A DNA stretch of 64,000 bases, from the NCBI RefSeq assembly GCF_014651115.1, contig NZ_BMWG01000015.1, forward strand, positions 105,197 to 169,196, written 5' to 3'. Positions 34,080 through 42,851 of this stretch are shown here, piece by piece. Every line of letters starts with the position of its first letter. The first letter of the stretch is position 1. Under the pieces are notes generated by a model. That model did not search any database, had not been told where the DNA came from, and saw nothing but the letters and a program-made list of their open reading frames with translations. Made by a program: the position numbers and the translations under genes. This DNA comes from Streptomyces inusitatus (lineage in GTDB: Bacteria > Actinomycetota > Actinomycetes > Streptomycetales > Streptomycetaceae).

Positions 34080-36887
34080 ATGGCCGAACAGCGACCGACC
34101 GGGGAACTCGCGTCCGAACTGCGCCGGGCGGTGCGCGGCCGGGTCGACTTCTCCGCCGCCGCCCGCGCCCTGATGACCATGGACGCCTCCAACTACCGCC
34201 GGGTGCCCGCCGGAGTCGTCGCCCCGCGCGACACGGACGACGTCGCCGCCGCGCTGGAGATCTGCCGCCGCTTCGGCGTCCCGGTGGTGCCGCGCGGCGG
34301 CGGTACGTCAATCGCCGGGCAGGCCACTGGTACCGGCGTCGTGCTCGACTTCACACGCCATATGAACGCCGTCCTCACCGTCGACGAGGACTCCGCCACG
34401 GCCGTCGTCCAGCCGGGAGCAGTCCTCGACACCCTGGTCCAGGCGGTCCGCCCGCTCGGCCTCACCTTCGGACCCGATCCCTCCACCCACTCCCGCTGCA
34501 CCCTCGGCGGAATGATCGGCAACAACGCCTGCGGAGCGCACTCGGTGGCCTGGGGCACGACCGCCGACAACGTACGCGCCCTGACCGTCATGGCGTACGA
34601 CGGCACCCCCCACCGTCTGGCCAAAGGCGTCAAAGGCCCCAACGGCCCCGGCGGCCCGCCCGGCCTCGGCCCCCTCGTCGACGCCCATCTCGCCCTGCTG
34701 CGCACCGGATACCCCCAGGACCTCCCGCGCCGGATCTCCGGATACGCCCTCGACGCGCTCCTCCCGGAGAACGGCACCGACCTCGCCCGCGCGTTCTGCG
34801 GCAGCGAGGGCACCCTCGCGGTCCTCACCGAGGCCACCGTGCGGCTGGTGCCCGCCCCGCCCGCCCGCGCCCTCGCCGTCCTCGGCTACCCCGACGAGAG
34901 CGCGGCGGCCGACGCGGCGGCCGGACTCCTCCCGTACCGCCCGCTGACCGTCGAGGGCATGGCCCGCGACCTCGTCCCCGACGGCCGGGGCCTGCCGCGC
35001 GGGGCCGCCTGGCTCTTCGCCGAGACCGGCGGCGACACCCCCGCCGCCGCGCGCGCCGCCGCGAAGACCCTGCTGCGCGCCTCCGACGCGCTGGACGCGA
35101 CCGTCGTCGACGACCCCGCCGCCATGCGCGCCCTCTGGCGGATCCGCGAGGACGCCGCGGGCACCGCCACCCGCACCCCCGACGGCGCGGAGGCCTGGCC
35201 CGGCTGGGAGGACTGCGCGGTGCCCCCCGCCCGGCTCGGCGCGTACCTCCGCGACTTCCGCGCGCTGCTCGCCGCCCACGGCCTGCGCGGCGCGCCCTAC
35301 GGCCACTTCGGCGAGGGCTGCGTCCATGTCCGCATCGACTTCGACCTCCTGACCGCCCCCGGCGTACGCGCCTTCCGCCGCTTCTCCGAGGAGACCGCCG
35401 ACCTCGTCGTCGCCCATGGCGGCTCGCTCTCCGGCGAGCACGGCGACGGCCAGGCCCGCGCCGAACTCCTGCCGAAGATGTACGGGGAGGAACTCGTCGC
35501 CCTCTTCGCCCGCTTCAAGGACCTGTGGGACCCCGACGGCGGCATGAACCCCGGCATGCTGGTCCGCCCGCACCGGCTCGACGAGGGCCTCCGCTTCGCC
35601 GTACTGCCGTCCGCGCCCGTCGACACCGTCTTCGGCTACCACGCCGACGGCGGCGACTTCGCCGGAGCGGTCCGCCGCTGCGTCGGCGTCGCCAAGTGCC
35701 GTACGGAGAAACCGGGCACGGACTCCGTGATGTGCCCCTCCTTCCGCGCCACCGGCGAGGAGGAGCACTCCACCCGGGGCCGGGCACGCCTCCTCCACGA
35801 GATGCTCGCGGGCGAGGTCGTACGCGACGGCTGGCGCTCCACCGAGGTACGCGACGCACTCGACCTCTGCCTGAGCTGCAAGGGGTGCCGCAGCGACTGC
35901 CCCGTCGGCGTCGACATGGCCGCCTACAAGGCCGAGTTCCTCCACCACCACTACGCGGGCCGCCTCCGCCCCCGCTCCCACTACGCCATGGGCGGCCTCC
36001 CGCGCTGGCTGCGCGCCGCCGCGCCGCTCGCCCGCCCGCTCAACGCCCTGGCCGGGATCCGCCCGCTCGCGTCGGCCGCCCGGCTGCTCGCCGGCATCGA
36101 CCCCCGGCGGCCCCTGCCGAAGCTCGCGCCGACCACCCTCACCCGGCTGCTGGACGGCCTTCCGGCGGACGGCCCCGCCTCGGCGGTGCTCTGGCCCGAC
36201 ACCTTCACCCAGCACCTCGCCCCGGCGGCGGGCCTCGCCGCCGTACGCGTCCTGCGCGCGGCCGGTCTGCCGGTCACCCTCCCCGCCGGGCCCGTCTGCT
36301 GCGGCCTCACCCACATCTCCACCGGCCGCCTCACCCGCGCCCGCGCGGTGCTGCGCCGCACCCTCGACACCGTCGAACCCCTACTGGACCTGGGCATCCC
36401 CGTCACCGTCCTGGAACCCAGCTGCGCCGCCACCCTCAAGACCGACCTCCCCGAACTGCTCGGCGACGACCCGCGCGCGGCCCGGCTCGCCTCCTCGGTC
36501 CGCACCTTCGCCCAGACCCTGGAGGAGTACGCGCCCCGGTGGACGCCGCCCCGGCTCGGCCGTGAGATCGCCGGCCAGACCCACTGCCACCAGCACTCCG
36601 TACTCGGCGACGCCGCCGAACGCCGGCTGCGCGCCCGGGCCGGGCTCAGCGGTGAACTCAGCGGCGGCTGCTGCGGTCTCGCGGGGAACTTCGGCTTCGA
36701 ACGCGGCCACTACGAGGTCTCCGTCGCCTGCGCCGGGGAACAGCTCCTCCCGGCGGTCCGCGCGGCCGTCCCCGGCACCGAGATCCTTGCCGACGGCTTC
36801 TCCTGCCGCACCCAGCTCGACCAGCTCGCGGGCGTACGGGCCCGTCATCTGGCGGAGGTGCTGGCGGAGGGCCTGGAGCGGCCGTGA
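34080..36887 (+). CDS. FAD-linked oxidoreductase fused to a 4Fe-4S/CCG-domain protein (D-lactate dehydrogenase-like)
   Basis: 935 residues from ATG 34080. N-terminal FAD domain: VVPRGGGTSIAGQATGTG and DPSTHSRCTLGGMIGNNACG bind FAD, as in GlcD and DLD enzymes. The middle holds ferredoxin-type Cys motifs (KCRTEKPGTDSVMCPSFRATG and LCLSCKGCRSDCPVG). The C-terminal part has CCG domains (AGPVCCGLTHIS, EPSCAATLKTDLPE, SGGCCGLAGNFG). This two-in-one plan is that of YdiJ-type dehydrogenases of D-2-hydroxy acids feeding the quinone pool. Substrate not determined. No operon partner. Confidence 0.92.
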   Translation: MAEQRPTGELASELRRAVRGRVDFSAAARALMTMDASNYRRVPAGVVAPRDTDDVAAALEICRRFGVPVVPRGGGTSIAGQATGTGVVLDFTRHMNAVLTVDEDSATAVVQPGAVLDTLVQAVRPLGLTFGPDPSTHSRCTLGGMIGNNACGAHSVAWGTTADNVRALTVMAYDGTPHRLAKGVKGPNGPGGPPGLGPLVDAHLALLRTGYPQDLPRRISGYALDALLPENGTDLARAFCGSEGTLAVLTEATVRLVPAPPARALAVLGYPDESAAADAAAGLLPYRPLTVEGMARDLVPDGRGLPRGAAWLFAETGGDTPAAARAAAKTLLRASDALDATVVDDPAAMRALWRIREDAAGTATRTPDGAEAWPGWEDCAVPPARLGAYLRDFRALLAAHGLRGAPYGHFGEGCVHVRIDFDLLTAPGVRAFRRFSEETADLVVAHGGSLSGEHGDGQARAELLPKMYGEELVALFARFKDLWDPDGGMNPGMLVRPHRLDEGLRFAVLPSAPVDTVFGYHADGGDFAGAVRRCVGVAKCRTEKPGTDSVMCPSFRATGEEEHSTRGRARLLHEMLAGEVVRDGWRSTEVRDALDLCLSCKGCRSDCPVGVDMAAYKAEFLHHHYAGRLRPRSHYAMGGLPRWLRAAAPLARPLNALAGIRPLASAARLLAGIDPRRPLPKLAPTTLTRLLDGLPADGPASAVLWPDTFTQHLAPAAGLAAVRVLRAAGLPVTLPAGPVCCGLTHISTGRLTRARAVLRRTLDTVEPLLDLGIPVTVLEPSCAATLKTDLPELLGDDPRAARLASSVRTFAQTLEEYAPRWTPPRLGREIAGQTHCHQHSVLGDAAERRLRARAGLSGELSGGCCGLAGNFGFERGHYEVSVACAGEQLLPAVRAAVPGTEILADGFSCRTQLDQLAGVRARHLAEVLAEGLERP

Positions 36888-36913
36888 GCCGAGGGAGCCC
36901 CCGGGCTTCCGGC

Positions 36914-37546
36914 TCAGGCCCGCCCCAGTTCACCCACCTCCGCGAGGGCATGCCCGTCCCCGCCCCCGCACCACCACACGGCTCTCTCCGCGCGCTCGGC
37001 GGCATGAGCCCCCAGCCGGTGCTCCGCGCACTGCGGCCACACCGTCCAGGTCTCCTTCAGCAGCCCCGTGTGCACCATCTCCGCGACCGCTGCCACCGCC
37101 CCAGCCATGTCCTCGCCGCTGCACGGCGGAAGCGTCCCGTCGTTGCCGAGCAGCCGCCCGCTCGGCAGCCGCACCACGGCCGCCTCCGGGTAGGTGCTCT
37201 CCTCCACCACCACCTCGGGTTCGCCCTCGATCCCGCGCGTCCGCAGATCCCGTGTCACCACCCGCAGCGCCCGCCGCAGCGTCTCCAGCAGCCCCGGCTC
37301 CAGGTCGAACCCCGGCTCGAACCCGATCTCCTCCAGCACGCCCCGCGCCAGCACCGCCATCTCGGCCGCCGGGACCCGCGCCGGATCCCGCTCCACGACC
37401 TCCCGCACGGCCTCCCCGCCGCCGCCCCAGTCGAGCAGCTCACAGGCGAGCGCGACCACATCCCCGGCGTCGAGCGGCCCGTCGCGCAGCCCGACGTACA
37501 CCCGGGCGCTCAGCCGATTGATCGTCGCTTCTACCTTCGCGTACAT
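36914..37546 (-). CDS. Hypothetical protein
   Basis: 210 residues from ATG 37546 (MYAKVEATINRLSARVYVG). The body is mostly helical and acidic with no membrane helix. The C-terminal part has ETWTVWPQCAEHRLGAH, which resembles a possible metal-binding Cys-His pair, and AVWWCGGGDGHALAEVGEL, typical of Streptomyces proteins of unknown function. It lies in the same direction as the GNAT gene, 31 bp downstream of it. Confidence 0.7.
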   Translation of the reverse strand: MYAKVEATINRLSARVYVGLRDGPLDAGDVVALACELLDWGGGGEAVREVVERDPARVPAAEMAVLARGVLEEIGFEPGFDLEPGLLETLRRALRVVTRDLRTRGIEGEPEVVVEESTYPEAAVVRLPSGRLLGNDGTLPPCSGEDMAGAVAAVAEMVHTGLLKETWTVWPQCAEHRLGAHAAERAERAVWWCGGGDGHALAEVGELGRA

Positions 37547-37577
37547 GTCCGCATGTCTGTGCACAGACCGGCCCGCC

Positions 37578-38384
37578 TCAGCCGGTCGCGGTCCGCGGCA
37601 GCGCCGTGAACGTGGCCTCGGCGAACTCCGTGACCTCCGCGAAGCCGAGCCTCCGATAGAGCCCGACGGCCGTCGCGTTGTCCGCCCGCACATTCAGCCC
37701 GATGTGCTCCACGCTCTGCCCCAGCCGCCGGCACAGCGCGGCCACACACGCCCCGCCCGCCCCCTGCCCCCGCACCCCGGGGTCCGTCGCCACATTCCCG
37801 ATAGCGGCGACCCGGTACTCGGCCGAGTACACATGCACCCCCGCCACCGCGACCAGCCGCCCGTCCCGCCTCGCCCCCATGTACTGCCCGGTGTCCAGCA
37901 TCCGCCGATCGAACCAATTCCCCGGATACGCCCGCCCGAACAGCTCCAGCAACTCCGCCAGATCCCCCCGCCCCAACACCTCCGGCCGCCACCCGCCCTC
38001 CGGATGCGCCGCCGCCCGCCCCGGCTCCCTCAACACCATCCGCACCAGCGTCCCGTGCGACTCCACCCCGTACCCCACCGCCGCCAGCACCTTCCCCGCC
38101 TCCCCGGTCAGGTGCCCGAAGAACCGCCGCGGCAGCACCGGCCCCAGCGCCCCGGCCAACTCCTCCAGCTCCGCGGCCTCCCCGGGCCGCGAGAACGCGA
38201 GCAACGTCGGAATCTCCCCCACCGCGTACAGCAGCGCGACCGGACCGTCGTCCGACACCGTGTACCAACTGGTGTGCGGCCACAACAGATCGTCGAGATC
38301 GCCGAGTTCCATCAGATGCATCGCAGGGTCGCGCCCAAAGCGTTCGGCCAGGGCGGATCGGTCATGAAGACTACGAAGGGTCAC
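37578..38384 (-). CDS. GNAT-family N-acetyltransferase
   Basis: 268 residues from GTG 38384. The N-terminal half has a degenerate acetyltransferase-like fold (ELGDLDDLLWPHTSWY). The C-terminal half has the acetyl-CoA motif A: AIGNVATDPGVRGQGAGGACVAALC with the R/Q-x-x-G-x-A/G pyrophosphate loop, and GLNVRADNATAVGLYRRLGF as motif B. This two-domain plan fits the FR47/MshD-like group. The substrate is unknown. Start is chosen by length, without a strong ribosome binding site. Confidence 0.85.
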   Translation of the reverse strand: MTLRSLHDRSALAERFGRDPAMHLMELGDLDDLLWPHTSWYTVSDDGPVALLYAVGEIPTLLAFSRPGEAAELEELAGALGPVLPRRFFGHLTGEAGKVLAAVGYGVESHGTLVRMVLREPGRAAAHPEGGWRPEVLGRGDLAELLELFGRAYPGNWFDRRMLDTGQYMGARRDGRLVAVAGVHVYSAEYRVAAIGNVATDPGVRGQGAGGACVAALCRRLGQSVEHIGLNVRADNATAVGLYRRLGFAEVTEFAEATFTALPRTATG

Positions 38385-38419
38385 CCATTCAGCGTACGGC
38401 GCGACCCGATTCGATCGGA

Positions 38420-38815
38420 TCAGCCGCCGAGCGCGTGCCCGGTGGTCGCATCCACATGGTCCGGGACCTCGCCATGGCGATCGCCCACGGTCGGCGTCCC
38501 GGTGGGCTCGAACAGCAGGATCGCGGCACCGGACGGGGCGTACGGCCTGTGCTCCGTTCCCCGGGGGACGGTGAAGACCGCCCCGCGCGGGAGCAGGACC
38601 GTGCGCTCTCCGGCGGGCTCGCGCAAGGAGATGCGCAGCTCTCCCTCCAGTACGAGGAAGAACTCGTCGGTGTCGTCGTGGGCGTGCCAGATGTGCTCGC
38701 CCTCGACCTTGGCGACGCGGACGTCGTAGTCGTTGACGCTCGTGATGATGCGGGGGCTCCACAGGGCGTCGAAGGAGGCCAGGGCCTTGTCGAGGGAGAT
38801 GGGTTCGCTGCTCAT
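38420..38815 (-). CDS. Cupin-domain protein
   Basis: 131 residues forming a single cupin. Motif 1 is HIWHAHDDTDEFFLVLEGEL with metal-binding His-His-Glu, and motif 2 is VPRGTEHRPYA. Small cupins of this type bind metal and may act as dioxygenases or as sensors. It ends just downstream of the GNAT start and is divergent from the AraC-type regulator at 38868, which may control it. Confidence 0.88.
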   Translation of the reverse strand: MSSEPISLDKALASFDALWSPRIITSVNDYDVRVAKVEGEHIWHAHDDTDEFFLVLEGELRISLREPAGERTVLLPRGAVFTVPRGTEHRPYAPSGAAILLFEPTGTPTVGDRHGEVPDHVDATTGHALGG

Positions 38816-38867
38816 GGACTCATCCTGAGCCGTTTCGCACAGCCCGCGTGAGTGCTAGGAATCGCAT

Positions 38868-39860
38868 ATGGCGAAAGAATCCTCGCACGCACCGCCCTCG
38901 GCGCGCGCACACCGGGTCGTCGTGATCGTCGACGAGAACTCCAACCCCTTCGAGCTCGGCTGCGCGACCGAGGTCTTCGGTCTGCGCAGACCGGAGATCG
39001 GACGGGACCTCTACGACTTCCGGCTCTGTTCGCCCGAGCCCCGCACTTCGATGCGGGACGGATTCTTCACACTCACCGGAGTCGCCGGTCTCGCGGCGGC
39101 CGACACGGCGGACACCTTGATCGTCCCCAACCGCCCCGACGTCGACGTGCCCCGCCGCCCCGCCGTGCTCGACGCCGTCCGCCGGGCCCACGCGCGCGGC
39201 GCGCGCCTGATCGGCTTCTGCAGCGGCGCCTTCACCCTGGCCGAGGCCGGAGTCCTCGACGGCCGCCGGGCCACCGCGCACTGGCAGTGGGCGGATTCCT
39301 TCCGGGCCCGTTTCCCCTCCGTCCACCTCGAACCGGACGTGCTGTTCGTGGACGACGGCGACATCCTCACCGCCTCGGGAAGCGCCGCCGCGCTCGACCT
39401 CGGACTGCATGTGGTCCGCCGCGACCACGGCGCGGAGATCGCCAACTCCGTCAGCCGGCGACTGGTCTTCGCGGCGCACCGGGACGGCGGGCAGCGGCAG
39501 TTCGTGGAGCGCCCCATGCCCGACCTCCCCGACGAATCCCTGGCGTCCCTCCTGGCCTGGGCCCAGGGACGACTGGACTCACCCCTCACGGTGTCCGACC
39601 TCGCCGCGTACGAGTCGGTCAGCCCGGCGACCCTGCACCGCCGCTTCCGGGCGCAGCTGGGGACCACTCCGCTGGCGTGGCTCACGGGGGAACGCCTCTC
39701 CCTCGCCCGCCGGCTGATCGAGCGCGGCGAGTCCCGCTTCGAGACGGTCGCGCGGCTCAGCGGGCTCGGCACCGCCGCCAATCTGCGCACGCTGATGCGC
39801 CGCGAGACGGGCATCACCCCGTCCGCGTACAAGCGCCGCTTCGGGCCGACGGTGAACTGA
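38868..39860 (+). CDS. FtrA-like AraC-family regulator with DJ-1/PfpI-type N-terminal domain
   Basis: 330 residues. The N-terminal ~200 residues are a glutamine-amidotransferase-like domain (VVVIVDENSNPFELGCATEVFG, and the nucleophile elbow GFCSGAFTLAEAGVLDGRRATAHW with Cys). The C-terminal ~100 residues contain two helix-turn-helix units (LTVSDLAAYESVSPATLHRRF and RLSGLGTAANLRTLMRRETG). This is the FtrA/CdhR type, which senses small molecules and usually activates. Divergent from the cupin gene, a plausible target. Confidence 0.92.
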   Translation: MAKESSHAPPSARAHRVVVIVDENSNPFELGCATEVFGLRRPEIGRDLYDFRLCSPEPRTSMRDGFFTLTGVAGLAAADTADTLIVPNRPDVDVPRRPAVLDAVRRAHARGARLIGFCSGAFTLAEAGVLDGRRATAHWQWADSFRARFPSVHLEPDVLFVDDGDILTASGSAAALDLGLHVVRRDHGAEIANSVSRRLVFAAHRDGGQRQFVERPMPDLPDESLASLLAWAQGRLDSPLTVSDLAAYESVSPATLHRRFRAQLGTTPLAWLTGERLSLARRLIERGESRFETVARLSGLGTAANLRTLMRRETGITPSAYKRRFGPTVN

Positions 39861-39919
39861 GAACTGACGGGACGGACGAACTGCGATGATCCTTCTGTTT
39901 GCCCAGACGGAGGACATTT

Positions 39920-40117
39920 TTGTTCGTTTTCGCGTGTACGGGGTGCGGTGCCGAGCTGACCGCCCCACCCGTCCCCGCCTCGGGCCGCCTGCCCGACGGC
40001 GTCCTCCACGACGACTTCGACCCGCCCGCGTCAAGCCCCGCCATCTGTTCCACGCCGACTCGAAAACGTTCCACCGCACCCTGGCCCGGCTGCCCGCCGT
40101 CCGCAGTCCCTGGCTGA
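39920..40117 (+). pseudogene. Remnant of a small zinc-ribbon protein gene
   Basis: From TTG 39920, with GGAGG eight bases before it, the frame reads LFVFACTGCGAELTAP and then continues in composition unlike a conserved protein until 40117. The opening resembles the widespread Streptomyces N-terminus (M)FVCTGCGAELTAPV, a CxxC ribbon. The downstream part of that family is missing, so I call it a truncated copy. In another frame 40050-40150 reads HADSKTFHRTLARLPAVRSPW, which may be a second fragment. Confidence 0.35.
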
Positions 40118-40209
40118 GCGAGATCCTCACGCGGTCTGACCGAGGGCGTCGGACAAGACCGTTGTGATACGTTCACCGCCGCCAAGTGCCGCTGTGAACC
40201 GAGGAGGTG

Positions 40210-40260
40210 AGACCGATCAACGCTGTGACAGGTCGGGGCTCCCTCCTTCGCACCAGCTAG
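40210..40260 (+). promoter_or_regulatory. Possible leader peptide before the truncated hydrolase gene
   Basis: After aaccgaggag a GTG at 40207-40209 opens RPINAVTGRGSLLRTS and stops at 40258-40260. It ends about 40 bp before the ATG at 40302. The GTG is too close to its purine-rich stretch for normal initiation, so the evidence is weak. It may be a leader ORF of the truncated gene. Confidence 0.25.
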
Positions 40261-40301
40261 GGAGTGCCCGCGAGAGGCATCCCGAAAGGCTCGAACCGCA
40301 C

Positions 40302-40376
40302 ATGCGCTTCACCTTCCAGACGTCCTCCGACGGCGTCACCGAACAGCTCTTCACCCGCCGTCTACGCCGTCTCTGA
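40302..40376 (+). pseudogene. 5' fragment of an alpha/beta (dienelactone) hydrolase gene
   Basis: From ATG 40302 the frame reads MRFTFQTSSDGVTEQLFT and then RRLRRL before TGA. The first 18 residues match the start of Streptomyces dienelactone-hydrolase-type proteins (MRFTxExxxDGVxEQxFTLG, from memory); the rest of the gene is absent. The homology is cut where the convergent GNAT gene begins (its stop is at 40362-40364), which suggests a deletion or insertion junction. The stretch 39861-40361 otherwise holds no intact gene. Confidence 0.4.
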
Positions 40377-40928
40377 CCGTAGAACGAGGGTCATGACGTC
40401 GTGGAGCGGGGCTCCGTCCCATGGGCGTGTTTCGCCCACCTTTCGGTATCCCCATGCCCGGTAGGCTCCCCGCGCGGCCTCGGCGTCCTGGCGGACATTG
40501 AGGAGTACGCGCCCTTCCCCCGCGTCGGCGATGAGCGCGGCATGCATGCGCCGGGCCACTCCGATCCTGCGCCAAGGAGTGCGTACCGCGAGTTCCATCA
40601 GGCCGAAGGTCCGGTGGCCGTCCTCACCGCGAAGGTCGTCGGGCGCGGGCGGGGTGATCCGGTCCCACCAGCCGGTGCGGGGGCCGAGGGGGTATCCGTA
40701 GCCGATGCCGACCGGCTCGCCCTGGTGTGTGCGGGCGAGGACCGCGCGGAAGGTCTGTTTCCGTGTCTGGGAGCGGAAGCGGCGGAAGCAGGCGGTCACG
40801 TCGGCTTCCGTCTCGTTGTACGGGGGTTCCGCGAAAGTCTCCGCGTACACCAGCCGGAAGGCTTGCTCCGCCTGTGCCGAGGCCGGCCCGCTCAGGCACT
40901 CGACGGCGATCGCTCCGTGCAGCGTCAT
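40362..40928 (-). CDS. GNAT-family N-acetyltransferase
   Basis: 188 residues from ATG 40928, overlapping the upstream regulator stop by 4 nt (ATGA). The acetyl-CoA-binding region is FGLMELAVRTPWRRIGVARRMHAALI, with R-x-x-G-x-A, and RVLLNVRQDAEAARGAYRAWGYRKVGETRPWDG is the C-terminal part. No substrate can be assigned. Its translational coupling to a TPR-type regulator suggests it carries out a function controlled by that protein. GC is somewhat lower than flanking genes. Confidence 0.85.
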   Translation of the reverse strand: MTLHGAIAVECLSGPASAQAEQAFRLVYAETFAEPPYNETEADVTACFRRFRSQTRKQTFRAVLARTHQGEPVGIGYGYPLGPRTGWWDRITPPAPDDLRGEDGHRTFGLMELAVRTPWRRIGVARRMHAALIADAGEGRVLLNVRQDAEAARGAYRAWGYRKVGETRPWDGAPLHDVMTLVLRSETA

Positions 40929-42202
40929 GGGGAACCTTCCTGTCTTGTCTCGCGAATCCGCATCGCGCAGTCGCGGGCGACTCTGCTCTTCATTTGGCCA
41001 GCAGCGCTTTGGAAATCGTGAATCCTGTCCGTGAGTCGGGGAGAAGAGATACGGCCGGATGCGCGGATCACGGTCGTCATCTCTGCGCACGCTTCGTCGA
41101 CTTCCCCTGCGGCCAGCAGCACATGCGCGAGTTTGGCCCGGTACGAGGCGCTGTTCCGAGCGAGATCGCTACCCATGCCTCGCGTGGCCGCACGCAGGAA
41201 GGGCAGAGCTTTCCTGGGCCGGCCGCCTCGGAGGTACAAGTCCGCCGTCGCGTAGTCCACCTCGAAGGGGCCGACGAACTTCGCCCACGGGGGCACTTCC
41301 GTATCGGTATCCATACGGCTTTGGTGGCTGACCGCGCGGCTCAGGGCGCGGCGCGCGCCGGAAAGGTCTCCGTTGTGTGTGGCCACATTGGCCTCGCGCA
41401 GTGCGATGACCAGGTGCACGGTGGGTCCGGCCCCGGCTTGGCGGGCGAGGCGATAGGCGCTCTCCACCGCGCTTGCCGCTTCCCATGTCCGTCCCGCTTT
41501 GACGGCGATGAGGGCGAGGATTTCCAGTACCGAGATCTGGCGCAGCGGATCGTCGATCATCTGGGCTGCGGCCAGGGCTTCCATGCATGCTGTGCGGCCT
41601 TCGGCGAGCCGGCCTCCGTCGTACCCGTACCAGGCCTGGTGACTGTACAGAGCGGCAAGCATGGAATGCAGCTCGCGTCCGATGCGGGAGGTGTACGAAG
41701 AGACCCCGAGCGCGTTGCCGATCTCGTTCTCGATGCGGCGGGCCTGTGCCATGGCGGGCACGCTGCCCGTGGTGTGGTCCGTTTGATAAAGATCGTCCAC
41801 CCGAGTGCGCAGTCGGGTGAGATCGGCGGTGCCGATGCGAGCGCCTGGTCCGATGCCCGACAGGGGAGCTGCGACCAGTGCCCCTACGTCAGCGACGAAC
41901 GTCCTCCTCTTCACTGTTCCAGGGTTGCTGATGGGTGCTGCCAATGACAGCCGATGGGGAGGTACGGCGAACCCCATTTCTGAGATGGGGATTCCGAACA
42001 TCGCTTCCAGGACGATCTGTTGGCCTGGATGGGGCAATGGCGAGGGCTCCTCGCTCTCCCACCGTCGCAGCTGACGGACGCTCACCGACGCCGCGATATT
42101 CAGGCGGCTCGCCTCGTGAGTGAAGTCGGTGACGAACGTTTTCTGTGTATGGCCCGCCGCCTTGCGTAACAGGGCAAGTCTGCCGGTACCGCCGACTGCC
42201 AT
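40925..42202 (-). CDS. HTH regulator with C-terminal TPR-like repeats
   Basis: 425 residues from ATG 42202 (GAGGAAG upstream). The N-terminal ~75 residues form a helix-turn-helix (LALLRKAAGHTQKTFVTDFT, VSVRQLRRWESEEPSPLPHPG). After a linker, residues 130-425 are helical repeats (MLAALYSHQAWYGYDGGRLAEG, LEILALIAVKAGRTWEAASAVES, AKLAHVLLAAGEVDEACAEM) like the TPR domains of Streptomyces NsdA-type regulators, which bind peptides or small ligands. Operon partner is the GNAT gene. Codon use is less GC-biased than neighbours, in keeping with acquisition. Confidence 0.85.
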   Translation of the reverse strand: MAVGGTGRLALLRKAAGHTQKTFVTDFTHEASRLNIAASVSVRQLRRWESEEPSPLPHPGQQIVLEAMFGIPISEMGFAVPPHRLSLAAPISNPGTVKRRTFVADVGALVAAPLSGIGPGARIGTADLTRLRTRVDDLYQTDHTTGSVPAMAQARRIENEIGNALGVSSYTSRIGRELHSMLAALYSHQAWYGYDGGRLAEGRTACMEALAAAQMIDDPLRQISVLEILALIAVKAGRTWEAASAVESAYRLARQAGAGPTVHLVIALREANVATHNGDLSGARRALSRAVSHQSRMDTDTEVPPWAKFVGPFEVDYATADLYLRGGRPRKALPFLRAATRGMGSDLARNSASYRAKLAHVLLAAGEVDEACAEMTTVIRASGRISSPRLTDRIHDFQSAAGQMKSRVARDCAMRIRETRQEGSP

Positions 42203-42363
42203 GGCTTCCTCTCGGTTTGTTCGAGCGCGGCGCGTGGTCCAACACGTGTGGTGACGCGGAAATGTCCGCCTGAATGTCCGGTCTCCAACAGCCCGCGACC
42301 TTGGTGGAGACGGTGAACTTGTCCTGACACAGACCAACGAGCCCGACATCCGAGGGGGCACTC

Positions 42364-42651
42364 GTGACCGGCTCAGGAAATCCACCTTCCTCTGAGAGCG
42401 AGAACAGGGTTCATCAGAGGGAACCAGTACCGGACAGGCCTGAGGTGGGGTCGGTGATGCGGGATGCCGCGTCGAGGCGGGTGGGCCGGGTGATGGGACT
42501 GGTCGGGGGACGGGTCCAGTTGCGGCCGCTCAACGGCGGGTGTGAGTGGGACGCGGTGCCGGGGGATCTGAGTCCGGCCATACAGTCCGACGCGATGAGC
42601 GCGGCCGTGGCCGAGGCGAACGCTTACGCGGTGAGCCGGTGGGGGCGATGA
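42364..42651 (+). CDS. Small hypothetical protein
   Basis: 95 residues from GTG 42364, with GAGGGGG six bases upstream. The C-terminal 60 residues (RRVGRVMGLVGGRVQLRPLNGGCEWDAVPGD) look like a compact beta domain common in Streptomyces small proteins, preceded by a disordered start. The stop TGA overlaps the ATG of the next, frameshifted ORF. Divergent from the TPR regulator, with which such small genes are often paired; it may be the partner of that regulator. Confidence 0.7.
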   Translation: MTGSGNPPSSESENRVHQREPVPDRPEVGSVMRDAASRRVGRVMGLVGGRVQLRPLNGGCEWDAVPGDLSPAIQSDAMSAAVAEANAYAVSRWGR

Positions 42652-42789
42652 CGGTGCTCTCCACGGTGAAAGCCGGGTGGGGAGAACGAGGCCTGTGCGC
42701 TCTACCGGGGGCATGGCGGCGGGCACAGCTTCGAGTACGCGGACCCGGAGTACGAGGCGCTGTTCACCGAGGAGCTTCGGCCCGGCTGA
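42648..42789 (+). pseudogene. Frameshifted small gene coupled to the preceding ORF
   Basis: ATG 42648 overlaps the preceding stop (ATGA) and reads MTVLSTVKAGW. After the G-rich run near 42674-42682 the plausible protein continues one base later as GENEACALYRGHGGGHSFEYADPEYEALFTEELRPG-stop at 42789, which has a normal composition and a stop, while the original frame reads through improbable sequence. A single inserted base in the G run would explain both. Either a real frameshift mutation or a sequencing error. Confidence 0.45.
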
Positions 42790-42851
42790 ACAGAGCTGGG
42801 CCCGCAGGGCTCTGTCGGGTCGGCTCGCATGTTCAGCGACGGGGCCGGATG

